The notes under the pieces are model-generated. The model saw only the letters and a program-made list of their open reading frames with translations, did no database searches and was not told where the DNA came from. Of a stretch of DNA of 64,000 nucleotides, positions 48,501 to 60,900 are shown piece by piece. The position numbers and the translations under genes are program-made. This DNA comes from Protonemura montana (Eukaryota > Arthropoda > Insecta > Plecoptera > Nemouridae), in the NCBI GenBank assembly GCA_947568835.1, contig OX387604.1, positions 26,255,076 to 26,319,075 on the forward strand. The letters are read 5' to 3'. The number at the start of each line of letters is the position of its first letter. Positions within the stretch are counted from its first letter, which is position 1.

Positions 48501-51500
48501 GAAGTTGATGTACTAACTTTCGTCCCTCCAACCTCTCTCCCAAACAGAACTGGTCATATGCATGATGGTCACCCATCCAATACCTGACTCAGCGCAGTGT
48601 TGCTTAAATTCGGTGATCTAACGAGAACCGGTGTTTCCAACACGCCAAACCGTTCGGTGTGGATGTGAGGGTTAGGATTGGTAATTTGGTAAAAAATGGT
48701 ATAAATATGGTGAAATTTGGTATCAGGTAACTGGCATCAGGAATCTTGGTACATGAACGTTTAAGAGGGATTTCATTTTACTGCCATGACAAGATCAAAT
48801 GACAAGAAGTGAGATAAACTGGTTCCCCAGTGTTACAAGGTTAGGTTGTTAGTGTTACACCTGTAACACCTGACAAAAAGATAATGTAATGAAACGTACC
48901 TGCAGGGACGGGTATAGTGACTTTCCTCCGCTGTACGGTGGACCCCTTGCCCTGGCACTCAGTGCATGGGTACTTAATGAACATGCGAGTCCCGTGACAA
49001 TATCGACAGGTCGAGCGCATGACAAACGGGCCAGTGGATAGAGTTTCGACTCCAGTGCCGTTGCAGTAACTGCATCTCACTGCCTTCGTGCCCAGCTCAG
49101 CTTGAGATCCCCTGCACTTCGGGCAAGTGTCCACTGTGTTCACTTCCACGTCTCGGTTGCAACCTCTAGCCGCTTGGGGGAATGTCAATTCCATTATCAC
49201 CTGCATCGAAAGAATAAGATTAATGCACTGAGCTAGGTAAGCTTTGCTATGTAAACTAGGTTTGCTAGGTAAACTAGGTTTGCTAGGTAAGCTTTGCTAG
49301 GTAAGCTTTGCTATGCCAGTAGCATGAAAAGATGTTGAATTAAGACCGACATTTTGGTCAGTTGCAGAACAACAAATGTACAAATAAATAAATAACCTCC
49401 TGGGCAGCTCCAAATCCAAAAGAAGACTCTGCAAAATTTGCAAAATCTCCAAAATCTGCACCAAAGCGTCCAGATTTAAAGCCAGCATTGCCAAAGATCT
49501 TGCGAAAAAGTTCCTCTGGATCAATTGATGACCTGAATTCCCAACTTTGATGGAAATTTTGGCCTTGAGTTCCTGCCCCCTGCGGTCGTTGAGCAGACCC
49601 AGCTGTTTGATCTGTAGATCCCCAAGTGTCGTATTGTTTCCGTTTCACATCATCACTCAGTACCTGAGAAAAGTAACCGGTTTCACTTTGACCGCCAGGA
49701 AGAAAAAGCACAAGAATTACAGTATGTCAGACTCAACATTATTTCATTTTGCAAAACATGAGTGCAACACATTTTTCAGCTGGTCTTGCAATGGTTTAAG
49801 AAATCAAGTAGAAAAGTGTCTCACTGTACTTAATTATCATACGGCAAGCTAATTGATTGAGTTGATGAGTACCATACGTAAATTTAGATATGCTAACAAG
49901 CAATAAATGGTGCAATGCAATATCTATGAGACAATAAATGTGTCAATAGGCCAATGGGAATTAAAAAAGATGGATTATATGAAAAACAGCCTGAAATACA
50001 TAAAAAATTAAGACATTTTAGATCAAATTTATCAGTAATTGAAAAGTCTGTGGAATCTACCTACAACTGGTTTTGTTTGTCAGTATCGAAAGAACGAGAT
50101 ATGCCAGTTTTTATGGAAAAGGTAGTAAAATGGCCAGGGGGTTGGAACGGACATCCTTAAGCGAAAAATCTAGAAGCATCTATCCTTATTTGGTTCTGGG
50201 CCAATTCCTATAATAATAATAATTTATTGTCAGAGTGATCAAATACATGACATTTAGTCAGTAAAATATGTACTTATGTCAGAGCTTTTCAACCTGTTTC
50301 ATCAAAATATTCTTTTGTGCTTTAAAAACATTTATCGACTAGAAACAACTTAAACTTCTTTGAAATTTTTCTTGAGATTTTCATAATTTGGAAGCGCATT
50401 AAAACATGATATTCAGCTATGGACTGGTCCTCTCGGCTTGCTTTCCCAATGATTCTGATTGATCTTTACTGCAGTTTGAACATTTGCTCTGAGTGGTCGC
50501 AGTTACCCCATAGCTCAATCCTAGCCTGTAGTGAATGAACACGTAGTAAACTTGTAGAACCGTTTAATAGTTAACAATATTCTACAGTTTTTTAATTAGA
50601 TAATCTGTTTGGGAACATTTTTTATATGGCTTACCCAGTCTAGTTTGTTATTTATCAGTAATCTAAGAAATTTTATTTGCAAAACCTCATCAATGCTTTT
50701 ACCTTGCATCTAAATCAATTTGCACTGGTCAATAGTTTGCTAATGAGCTTGAAATTGACACTGTTTCCAGTAAATTATTAATAAATTTGTTCTTATCACA
50801 CCAACTGGTCTTTTGGTTTACTTCTGCATTTGCCAAGTTGGATACGAGACTTCTCACTTTCTCAGTTAAGAAGTGTGAAGTATTGTCGGCAAATAGTGTA
50901 AGCTGCCCTAAAATTACGCATTTTTGAATATCGTTAATTAATAATTAGAACAAAAGCGTCAAGATTTTATCATTGCTAAATGCTAAAATGTAGCTACGGA
51001 CTTGAAAAAATCATATGGAGCTAACTCGTGCCAAGGATGGACTTTCAACGTCATCTGATTTTTTGGTGTAGTTATTCAAAATGTATCAGAAAGTTAGTTA
51101 AAATGGTTTTCTACTTTTATAATCTCACCTCATAAGCCTCGGAAACTTCGTGAAATTTTTTGCCCGAGTCAGGATCATTCTTGTTTGTGTCGGGATGAAA
51201 TTTCTTCGCTAATTGATAATAGGCCTTCTTTATATCTTTAGAAGATGAATTTCGGGAAATGCCTAACACTTCATAGTAGTCCCGTTTCACTTTATTTAAT
51301 CCATCTGATGTGCGAAATTTCCGATCGAAAGTCAAACTTGGGCACTTTGCAGCTAGGAGAACTGCAAATATAGTTAGAGCAATATAAAAAAATTAGAAAA
51401 GTAGATTGTGTTGTGACAGAGTGACTACCAAGGAATGAGATTGCTCAAATAAGATTTCTCGTCTTTTTATGAATTACTTGAATATCTAAAATAGAATATC

Positions 51501-51718
51501 ATAACCTCACAACTATACTTACGTCTTTTTGGTTTCACCGGTCTGGTGGCCCAGATATATGGGACCTTAGTCCCAAAAAATCGTCTACGGTCGTGGAACT
51601 TGTGAAAATTACAGACAAATGTTTTAAATAATGAGACTAGTGGTACAATTTGGACCTTTTTCAATGGTAAGAGCCCGGACACACATGGCTTGACAGCCAT
51701 ATTTCCAGACTGTAACAT
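45527..51718 (-). CDS. DNAJA3: Mitochondrial Hsp40 co-chaperone DNAJA3 / Tid1, complete, seven exons
   Basis: Minus-strand exons 51523-51718, 51129-51361, 49397-49663, 48900-49200, 47517-47710, 46193-46406 and 45527-45609 join in frame to 1488 nt (495 aa). All introns are GT-AG. Residues 1-65 are basic with few acidic residues, as in a mitochondrial presequence. The J domain (about 92-150) has DYYEVLGI and the HPD triad (121-123) that stimulates Hsp70 ATPase. A Gly/Phe-rich linker follows ([18 protein letters not shown]). Exon 4 encodes the four CxxCxGxG-type zinc motifs [23 protein letters not shown] and CTECQGKG; the first and third differ at the last position. Exons 5-6 form the substrate-binding C-terminal domain ([35 protein letters not shown]). 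The end is [13 protein letters not shown], typical of Tid1. Partner: mitochondrial Hsp70. The start codon opens only 270 bp from the stop of RAB3GAP2 upstream. Confidence 0.95.
45723..46117. mobile_element. 395-bp fold-back MITE in DNAJA3 intron 6, flanked by TA
   Basis: Left end GCGTCGAGTGTAGGTTATAG, right end (reverse complement) CCGTTGAGTGTAGGTTATAG, then about 140 bp of nearly perfect inverted arms that include TTTCTCGTA and GCCACTGTCGTATG. A roughly 100-bp centre holds TATCAATCGTTGAGGTAAAC. It is flanked by TA on both sides (45721-45722, 46118-46119), as for Tc1/mariner-type elements. Non-coding. Confidence 0.88.
46500..47190. other. DNAJA3 intron 5, left part
   Basis: AT-rich intronic sequence; nothing recognised apart from the minisatellite that follows. 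Confidence 0.5.
47308..47442. repeat. 9-bp minisatellite (CTAGGCAAG)n
   Basis: About fifteen copies of CTAGGCAAG / CTAGGCAGG in DNAJA3 intron 5, about 75 bp from the donor of exon 5. Confidence 0.95.
48231..48657 (-). mobile_element. 5S-headed SINE, near full length, in DNAJA3 intron 4
   Basis: Minus-strand copy with GGTGTTGGAAACACCGG, AATTTAAGCAACACTGCGCT, GTATTGGATGGGTGACC, the conserved body and GTCGTTAAACACAACAA at the end, next to (ATT)n. The start codon of the internal 62-codon frame is mutated (ATG to ACG). Confidence 0.9.
49243..49316. repeat. 18-bp / 9-bp tandem repeat (GCTAGGTAAACTAGGTTT)
   Basis: About four copies of an 18-bp unit made of two related 9-mers, in DNAJA3 intron 3. 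Confidence 0.8.
49664..51128. other. DNAJA3 intron 2
   Basis: No recognised element. A 68-codon plus-strand frame at 49954-50160 matches nothing I know and has no supporting signals. (AAT)n lies near 50212. Confidence 0.6.
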
Positions 51719-51919
51719 TCTGGAATCGAAGGAAGGACTACAGCATTGCTAAGATTCTGCGCCAAACTCAAGCGGAAAAAAAGTTACGATCCAGTGATAC
51801 AACTAAAATGAGCTAAGAAATTTCGTCCGCAGTAGGTTCGAGCTTCCCTGGAACTTTTCAGGTACATGAAATAGTAGACTTAAAAAACATTTTTAATATG
51901 GCATTCATATATGTAGCCT

Positions 51920-51925
51920 TTTATT
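51920..51925 (-). terminator. Candidate polyadenylation signal (RAB3GAP2)
   Basis: AATAAA on the minus strand about 65 nt after the RAB3GAP2 stop and about 200 bp before the DNAJA3 start, so the RAB3GAP2 3' end and the DNAJA3 promoter must share this short gap. Confidence 0.6.
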
Positions 51926-51988
51926 GGGTTCAATTCAACTTAAAAATAAACAATCTAAAACAAAAACACCTCGTGTTGGATGATTTTG

Positions 51989-54900
51989 TCACGAGCCATC
52001 CGAGTCTCTGAAGGAATGGACAGCATCAACCATTTGAAGAGCAAGATTATAATCCGTGTGGCTCTCTGGAAGGTATTGCAATACGTGCACCAGGAGCTGT
52101 GCAGTATCAGCCAAAGGACACGTACAATTCTTCAAATTATTATCCTAATAACAGAAAATACATATTTACAGCACATCTGCTTAAAAATGAATAGGTTATC
52201 ATCAGAACTACTAAATGAAGAAGTCAACATTCTGCAAAATAGACAATATGTTCTCCACAATGAAAACTAATGAAATAACTGAAGAAACATACCAAGCTAT
52301 AGGAAAGCCAAGTAGAGAGGCTAGGACTGAGTTTTGAAATCTTTTCTCCAAGATCAGAAGAAGTAGAAATGATGTAATTGATGCGTTGGCCCACAATAAG
52401 CATCAGTTGAGATGCCAGGAGTGACAAATCAACGACAGCAGGAATTATCTAAAAGCACGAACACATTGATTTTCAATTTTGTTACAAACCTCACAAGAAT
52501 TATCACGGCAAGACAATTTATCCAAGGAGGAATGGTGTGAGCCAGAATGTGTGGTTATCAGGCAAACAGCATTAGTGAAACATTTTTAACTAAATTGGAA
52601 AAACTATTTAAAAAGAATAAATAAGTGTGAAGCAATATAATATATATATATATGCCTATTAGTTTGTAGCAAAATAAAATCTTTACAAACAAATAAATAC
52701 TTATTCAGTTACAGTTATTCACTTGCCTCAATCTAACATGAAGTACATCCAGGTTTAAATATTTTTTTTTACATTATATCAGAAGAATATTTTTTACTTT
52801 TGAGTACATGTAGCAAAGTAATTGACTTCATAACCAAAGATATCAAATATATTTCTTCTTAAATTCTAAAAGAAACCTACTCATGGTTCCAATTGCATAT
52901 GCTTTATAAAAACTGTATAGATTACCTCTTCAGCCAGTTGATCAAATCCACTTGAGTAGAGCTCACAAACTTGATGCCTGCGTAGTTTATCACTGCTAAC
53001 CCCCCAGTCGTTTCCGAGAGCATAACATTTGCTCATCCAGAAGACAGCAATGGAAGGGTCTGGAGGGGTTTCATCCGTCTCACTTGTGTAGTCCGGGAGT
53101 CGAATCAGCTGTGTTCCAGCTGAGATTGCCCGGAACAGGAATTGGTACCGGATGTCCAGGAGCTTCTGGTCAGGGTTGTGACTTGGTACACTTGGATGAC
53201 CAGCAAAGTCAGAGAAGAAGACGGCTTGGCCCTAACAGAAAAATAACAGTCTCACTCAGAATCATTTTTGTAGCACCAAATTGAAATCTTAAAAACTGTA
53301 AGCAATAAAAATAAAGTAGGCTTAGAACAGAAAAAAAAATCTAAATTTTATCTAGAACTGTCCATGCGCAATAACAGTCCGAACTTTATCACTTTTGAAT
53401 GTTAATATTGCACGTCTTTCACAACATTTGGGCTTATAACTAACGACCTATTAAAGATAGCGAACAAATAAAAACACCTCTGAAAAGGTGAGACAATTTA
53501 GGTCAGTTGCAGGTGACAAAAATGCATGAAAACGTTAAACATTCAATTCATAGAGTTGCCCGTGTTTCAAATTAAAAAAGATACATTTCAGAATTGTGTC
53601 TAGAAGTTGAAGCTCTCTAGAAAATTGGTCCATAGAAAAGTGCAGAGTGTCCCCCACTTAACTCTTCTTCTTCAACTTCCCTTAGTTGCATTCCTTCTTT
53701 CCTCTCTACTGCGTACTCTCCTAACATGGTCTGTGAGTTGCATATTCTTCTATCATAGTTGATCTATCATAGTATCATAGTTTGTAGGTATGTTCCTACC
53801 ACACTAGTATTACCACTATACCATCAGAATTATTATTATCATTATTACTATATTAGTATCATAGTTTGTAGGTATGTTTCTACCACACTAGTATTACCAC
53901 TATACCATCAGAATTATTATTATCATTATTACTATATTAGTATCATAGTTTGTAGGTATGTTCCTACCACACTAGTATTACCACTATACCATCAGAATTA
54001 TTATTATCATTATTACTATATTAGTATCATAGTTTGTATGTATGTTCCTACCACACTAGTATTACCACTATACCATCAGAATTATTATTATCATTATTAT
54101 TATAATTGTATTATATTAATATTACTTTTATGTACTATCCTGACGATCCCTAATGGGATTCATGGCTTGTAAATGTTTTTTTTTTTAATAAAAGCCAATA
54201 AAGGAAATCAATCAATCAATCAAAAAATCAATCAACAAAGTTTACTAGTGATCTTACCGAGTTGTCGAAGAGAGTTGAAAGAGGACGTGTGCACTTGATA
54301 TTTAGCACCAACATCATGTGCATTGCAAGCGCCAGCTGATGATGAAGATTGACGACATCATATTCTGCAGTACGTTGTTCCAGAACAAGGTCTACTAACG
54401 AAGGAGGACAACAAGCATCGTCTCGCCAGAGTTCCTCGCTACGATTTGGATACAAATCTCCAGCGACTATTTCCGTAGAACAAATCACCTGCAAGGAAAC
54501 TCACTGTCAGTACACACAGCAATCTTGCCTTAACAATAGTAATTAGTTCCTTGCAATTGACAGGAAATTTTTTAAGACGAGCACACTTTTCGAAATCGGG
54601 AATTCTTACCCCAGTCTGCAATTTTTACGGGTCTTGCAGTAATAATCTGAGCTTATTGAACACAACCTTGCTAAGAGATACTTTAAAAAAAAAAACACAA
54701 TTTGGGACACATTCTTTTTCAGGGAATGCCAAGGTTAGTTCAAACTCTCCAGTCTTAGGAATATAAAATATCAAATAATTACTAATGAGGTGGGAAAAGA
54801 GTGGGAAATGAATTGGGGACTTAGAAAGAATGAGACGCAAACGACCAAGGTAGAAACCGTTGATTGCAAAAGATAAAGAGTCTCTTTCTTTCCTTTTCCC

Positions 54901-57900
54901 CAAGTCAAATTAATTATTAGTTTATAACTAATAATAATCATGTGATAATTGCACCTGCCTCCATGAAAAGATCGAAGAATCTCTGAGAAATGCCGAAGAA
55001 ATGCTGCAACTCCGTCTCAGACATAGAAACTTCTTGTCTAATCAGCCGTTCTCTGGGAGCTTTCCCAACTTTCTGCATCAAAAGCACCGCCGTCTGAAAC
55101 CTCTGTTTCAAGTGCATCGTCCAAACAAGATTACACAAACCTGTGAGAAAAATCAAACATTTGTCAAATATCATTTCAACATTTCAATAGTTAATTGATA
55201 TTTCCATTAAACACACCTTGTTTGACAGGTAATGAAGGTACAGCTTGCAAAAAGCTAAGAGCAGGTTCCAATGCATCAAATGCTTGATGCCAGGCAAGCA
55301 TATATTCCCAGCAAATATTAGTCAGCAAAACACTAGAAGACAAACTGTAAGGGAAATGCTTTTTCAGAATAGAAATGCACTCGAGTATTTCTGAGTTCAC
55401 TTCGTTGTGCTTCGTTGCATCTGCTCCTATCTCCAAACTCTCCTGTTTCCCTTCCTCGTTGGCCACTTTGCTTGGAGAGGCAGAATTGCATCCCTCCAGC
55501 TGCTCATCTGTCAGATCAATCAGCTGTTCAGGCTCAACACAGGAGAAACTGATCCACTTTGCAACAAGCTCCGACACCGAACCTGTCCCTTTGTTCAAGA
55601 TTTGACTCAATGAAACTTCCATGTTGCTAAACGGGATGCAGTATCTTGGACAAGTCTTTTCTTTTGCTGGTTTCTGACTGAAAATGTTCAACACAAATCA
55701 AAGTATAGTCTAATAGCATCAAACTAGCTTGTATATCCTCTTATTTCTGTGAAATTCAATGATATTTACCGTAGAACAGTAGCTAGTAGTGCTACATCCT
55801 CCAACTGACCTATGAGTACACTCCACTGACACATATCGATGGAAACATTCTCCCACTCAGCACTGGCATTTCGTGCTAGGGTGTCTAGGGTGTTCGGTGC
55901 TTCCAGATCACCTTTCCCAACTGTTCCTGGCGTCACTTCGACAACAGCTGATTCACTTTCTTTCCGCACCTATCACAAACAGAGAACAGAAAAATAATTA
56001 AAAAAAATTGTTTTAAAATTACTGTAAGTGCACTAATCGAACAAGCAAGCTGAAACCCTGTAAATGATATAAGATTATGTTAGACTTGTGCTTGATAGAT
56101 AAACTTACCACTCGATCCTTGTTGTCTTCCATCTGAAGAGCAACAGCACGGCAAACGATAGCGGCAGTCAGACCCATGAAGGGTTCAGTGGCATCGCATA
56201 AGAAGACCCGTACATTACGCCACCAGGGAGAAGCCTCGTTAGATCCAACACAGACCACCTTCAAGTCTGAAACATCAGAAATTTAAGCAACACTGCGCTG
56301 GGTCAGGTATTGGATGGGTGACCATCATACACATGACCAGTTCTGTTCGGGAGAGAGGTTGGAGGGATGAAAGTTAAGCAACACTGCCCTGAGTCAGGTA
56401 TTAGATGGGTGACCATCATACACATGACCAGTTCTGGATGATGGTGAGGATGATGATATACAAGCCTAGTGTAGAAGGGTGGATGGGAAACCCGAGAGGC
56501 TGATAAGCAAGGCGAGTGACGTTGCTGTCGAGAGGTTGATAAGCAAGGCGAATGAAGTTGCTGTCGAGAGGTTGATAAGCAAGGCGAGTGAAGTTGCTGT
56601 CGAGAGGTTGATAAGCAAGGCGAGTGAAGTTGCTGTCGAGAGGTTGATAAGCAAGGCGAATGAAGTTGCTGTCGAGAGGTTGATAAGCAAGGCGAGTGAA
56701 GTTGCTGTCGAGAGGTTGATAAGCAAGGCGAGTGACGTTGCTGTTGAGAGGTTGATAAGCTTGGAGAATCAAGTTGTTTCACCAACTTTCACCTGTCTAA
56801 CCTTCCTCCGACAAATAGGCATATGTTAAAAAATTATTTCATATTGCCCTTCACTATCTCTACTTACACACTTCTTCTTAAACCATTTGACTTACGTACA
56901 TAATTATGATCGGATTATAAAAAGAAAAAATACGTCAGATTTTATTTTAAACGCGTATTTGAACACAATGATAATGATTAAATAGTAATCTTAAAGAGAT
57001 TTCCCTTTTCTCCTAAATGAGGAGCAAGAAATGTGCATTGTTTAATAAATGCAGATAAGACAGACATCTTCCACTGACCTGCTAATGTACAAATTGCTGT
57101 CAGTATTTCAGCAAAACGAAGCATCTCTACTTCAAGCGCAACACCTTGCTTGCGTTTTAGCCAAAACACGAGAGCTAGTTTCATCAGATCAGCTGGAAGA
57201 ATACCACTTCTGAAGACAGCGTCTTTCCATTCTTCGATGCTGCAATCACTGTACAATGTGCCTTGGTATAATAACTGACCTACAAGAGACAAATGAAAAT
57301 CACATTAAATATTGTTGACTAATAACCAACTATGATATGTAATGCATTATATATTTTTGTCTGTGATAACTGATAAGTTTAGTATATAAGTGTGGTTAGC
57401 TACAATATAGGCATATAATATTGATAAGAGTAAAGTATAATAGAAATAACAATAATAATAATTGGTTTTAACAAAAACTATTTCAACTGGGTTTTGAATG
57501 CTAAGTGAAGAACGACTAAATTTCCCAACGTTTCGTAACTTGTACCTGTTACTTCTTCAAGGGTCCTTATGTATCTCTTTGAGGTTAGTCTAGGGTTAGA
57601 GTTCCCTTGAAAAAGTAACAGGTACAAGTTACGAAACGTCAGCAAATTTAGTTGTTCTTTACTTAGCATTCAAAACCCAGTTGAAATAGTTTTTGTTAAA
57701 ACTAGTGCTAAGTTTACATCAAGTAGATATGAGTCTAAAAACCATCACAATTATTGGTTTAGTTCCAAGAGATTTACATATTTACAGATGACAGTTTTGG
57801 AAATTGTTAGAAAGGTAAGATATGGTCTAGCTAACACAATAAATATCTGAAAAAGTGCTTACTAGCTCTCTTAAGCTGTTCCTCCAACAATCCTTCCTTG

Positions 57901-60900
57901 AAACTAATGACAGCTTCTTCTTGGTTTGTGCGTGTTTCAAAACATGAGACAAATTCAATGAAGTGCGACTGAGTTCCAGCACTGAAAGTAACTCGACCTT
58001 CACATTTTGAAACACTCTTCACATTCAACGCTTGAATCGTTGTGATTAAATTCAACAGGATATCGATTTCTCGTTGCGGAGTGAAAAGTTTCTCAGATAG
58101 CACCGAAGCATTTAAAATGCTGTCTACGACGGTGGAATAATCGGGAGGCTTTTGATTGAGTTCGAACAAATAGCGGTAGAGAGATACAATACGTTGTAAT
58201 TTATCAATCAGTTCTGACAGCGGCTTCATTGCAGGAGACACTTGCTGAGATTCTGAAAATAACCACATTTTAACATTTTATAACGTGTGTTTCACGTTAG
58301 CATTCAAAAAATCCGCCTTCAAAGCAATCGCTTGGCGACATGGCAATGCCATGTATATTCAGGTCGATATTTCTCGTAGGTTACTCGCTTTTTAATATCG
58401 TTTTGTGTGTATCAATCGTTGAGGTAAACATTGATGGAGATTTTTTAAGCATGAAAAGTCTCAAAAGCGAGTTAAACTACGAGAAATATCGAAATTAAAT
58501 TTCATACGACAGTGGCTCTACTTAACGTGATGTTCCGGTACTCTGCATTTTTGTCGGTAAGGTAGTCATTTGGCGGCCATCTTTCACGCAGAGACTGTAA
58601 CATTGACGTTGTTACTCTACCTATAACCTACACTCAACGCTGCTACTTACCAGCATCATTACCAACTTGCCACTTGTCATGGGCTATGTTGCAAGCAATC
58701 CAGAGTGTATCTGGGGAGATAGCTTGGTTGGAAGAAAGAAATTCAAGGGCTTGCAGTTGAATTTCAGTGCTAGTAAGCTCTGCAAGTGTTTTCACTACTT
58801 CCTCCTGCAATGCTTCTTCACTAAACTCTTCAGCTTTCAGAAACATTTTCAGTTTCTTTAGAATGTGGACATCTCGCGCTTGTTTGCTATTCTTTGCACT
58901 ACGGTAAGAAAAATAAGAAATTGTTTTCGATGAGACAATAAAAAAATTATGATTAAAAAACATTTTTCTGCATTCGCGGGGCTACGATCGTGACTTACCA
59001 CAGAGCGAAGTGGAATGGAACGGACATTTCTCTGATGGAACCGCTTTGGTCAAGAAATATGCACGGAGTTTGGCTGTAGTTGCCCCCTTTAAGCTGAATA
59101 TTGTTCAGCCCCATCAGCCCATAATCAATGTAAAGCAGCCTTTGGGAAAACAAACAACAAAATGTAAAGAGCATTTTCAGAGAAGTATTAAACATGTTTC
59201 AATCAGTACCAGAGGCAGCTAATGAGTCTTAGACAATGAGGTTATAGTTTTACTCAATCCTGCCAATTAACTCGGTAATAACTTGATTATTTTATCAACA
59301 CTTTTCCCTCTTATTAAACTGTTAGTGGCAGGAGAAATTATCTCGTGTTAATTAAGAACTGTTTCAAAGCATGCAGTAAAACAGCACAATAAGTGACTTT
59401 GACAACAAAACACCTGCAATTTACTGAACTTGTAAATGAAGTCCCTCCACAGGTTGTTGCTGTCTCTACAGTTTTTACTGCTCTTTTCAAATAACCTACA
59501 GTTTGTAAATGTTTACTATAAAATTACATCTGATAAAAATATCTACGAGACTCTCAATGGTGAATTAGCAACAGTTCGGGAAACCAAGCACCCTTTTTAT
59601 ATTTAACTTTGTTCAAATTTTACCGTCCAGTTTTGGAGACTGAAAATGAGGCTATTTTAGGGCCTTGCTGCATTGCCCATATCTCAATGATTCCCTTCTT
59701 TGGGGAGTAGATGACGAGAAATAACGCAGTCCTTGGATTCCTGCTGGAACGTTGGCCTCTCTTTCCTTCTTCCATAGCCTCGAGCCAGCCACACTGCGCT
59801 TCTCGATAACCTGTTGGCATAGACATGGTCAGCATAGAGTCTATAGACATAGACATATTGCCATCATATACCAGCAAAACAGTTCATCTCAATCAATACT
59901 TTGGGCTGCTTCGTTTTCAAGTGAACCAAATTATTTTACAAGTTTTCTACGTATTTAGATTGAAAAAAAAAACTTAATTATTAGCAAAAATGAATGTTTA
60001 AGTTTGCAAGCAGATTTGTCTAATGAGTAGAGCCACGATTATATGGTGATGCGCGAAATCGCGAATTGTTCTTATCTCTTGTTATTCTTACAAATGAGTG
60101 CGATTCATTGAATTCCCAACTCAAATATGTAAGAAGCTCATCGCGACAAAACGCGAAATTCACGAAAAATCATCCATAACAACGAAATCAACTATTTCCC
60201 GCGAAATCATCGCGAAATGAGCCTTTTCCCATCCAATTATCTTAAATTTCAGATAATCGTTTTTTTTTTCATTTTTATCAAACCATATTTCACAGAAAAT
60301 AAATAAACAAATAAAATAACCTGTTTGTTTTTATGTTAAATTAAGAGATAATGAAGCTATTTCACTGAAATATGTGTATTTTGCGAAATAGCCACTTATT
60401 TCCATGCAAAATATTTCAAATGTTTATTTTATCTCTCTAAACACACATTTCCATGAATTTGTCATATTCAGGTCTGTTTCTCATCAAATGCTGTCAACAT
60501 TCCTAAGTTTAGGGGGTAGAAGTAGTGGGGCAAAATGTTTGCAGTAGGAAACCATTGCCATTGGTTGGCTGAATCTTCCCCTCCTTGCCATGTGTGCACC
60601 AGCACCACGTGCATTCAGTCTATATAGAGATTAGCTGGGATTTCAAATTTCAATGGGGTGTAATAAATCTTTGACTTTTGAGGATCAAGCAAAGCAACTC
60701 TTTGTGAGTGATGGATATATTTTCATGTGTGGAATCTGGAACACCAGACTTGTCTGGGAGAAAAAAGACAATCTTGCAAAGTATGTTGTTAGTGCAGTGG
60801 GTCTAATTCAAATTCTAATGGACATAAAAATCTCAAACTTCTCATTTGCAGTTCTGACTTAGCAAACTATTTGGGCCCCAGTGAACAGTGTTGATGCAGA

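Noticed and set aside
48379-48576. Frame in the 5S-headed SINE copy
   Set aside because: Different frame from the conserved 62-codon one and not kept in other copies.
49954-50160. 68-codon plus-strand frame in DNAJA3 intron 2
   Set aside because: No recognisable homology, no promoter or splice signal; length is within chance for AT-rich intron.
53759-54172. Tyr-rich 28-residue repeat protein
   Set aside because: Product of the 84-bp tandem repeat; no conserved protein feature and it sits in a RAB3GAP2 intron.
56303-56785. Minus- and plus-strand repeat frames ([10 protein letters not shown] and related)
   Set aside because: Three overlapping frames over a 36-bp SINE-derived array.
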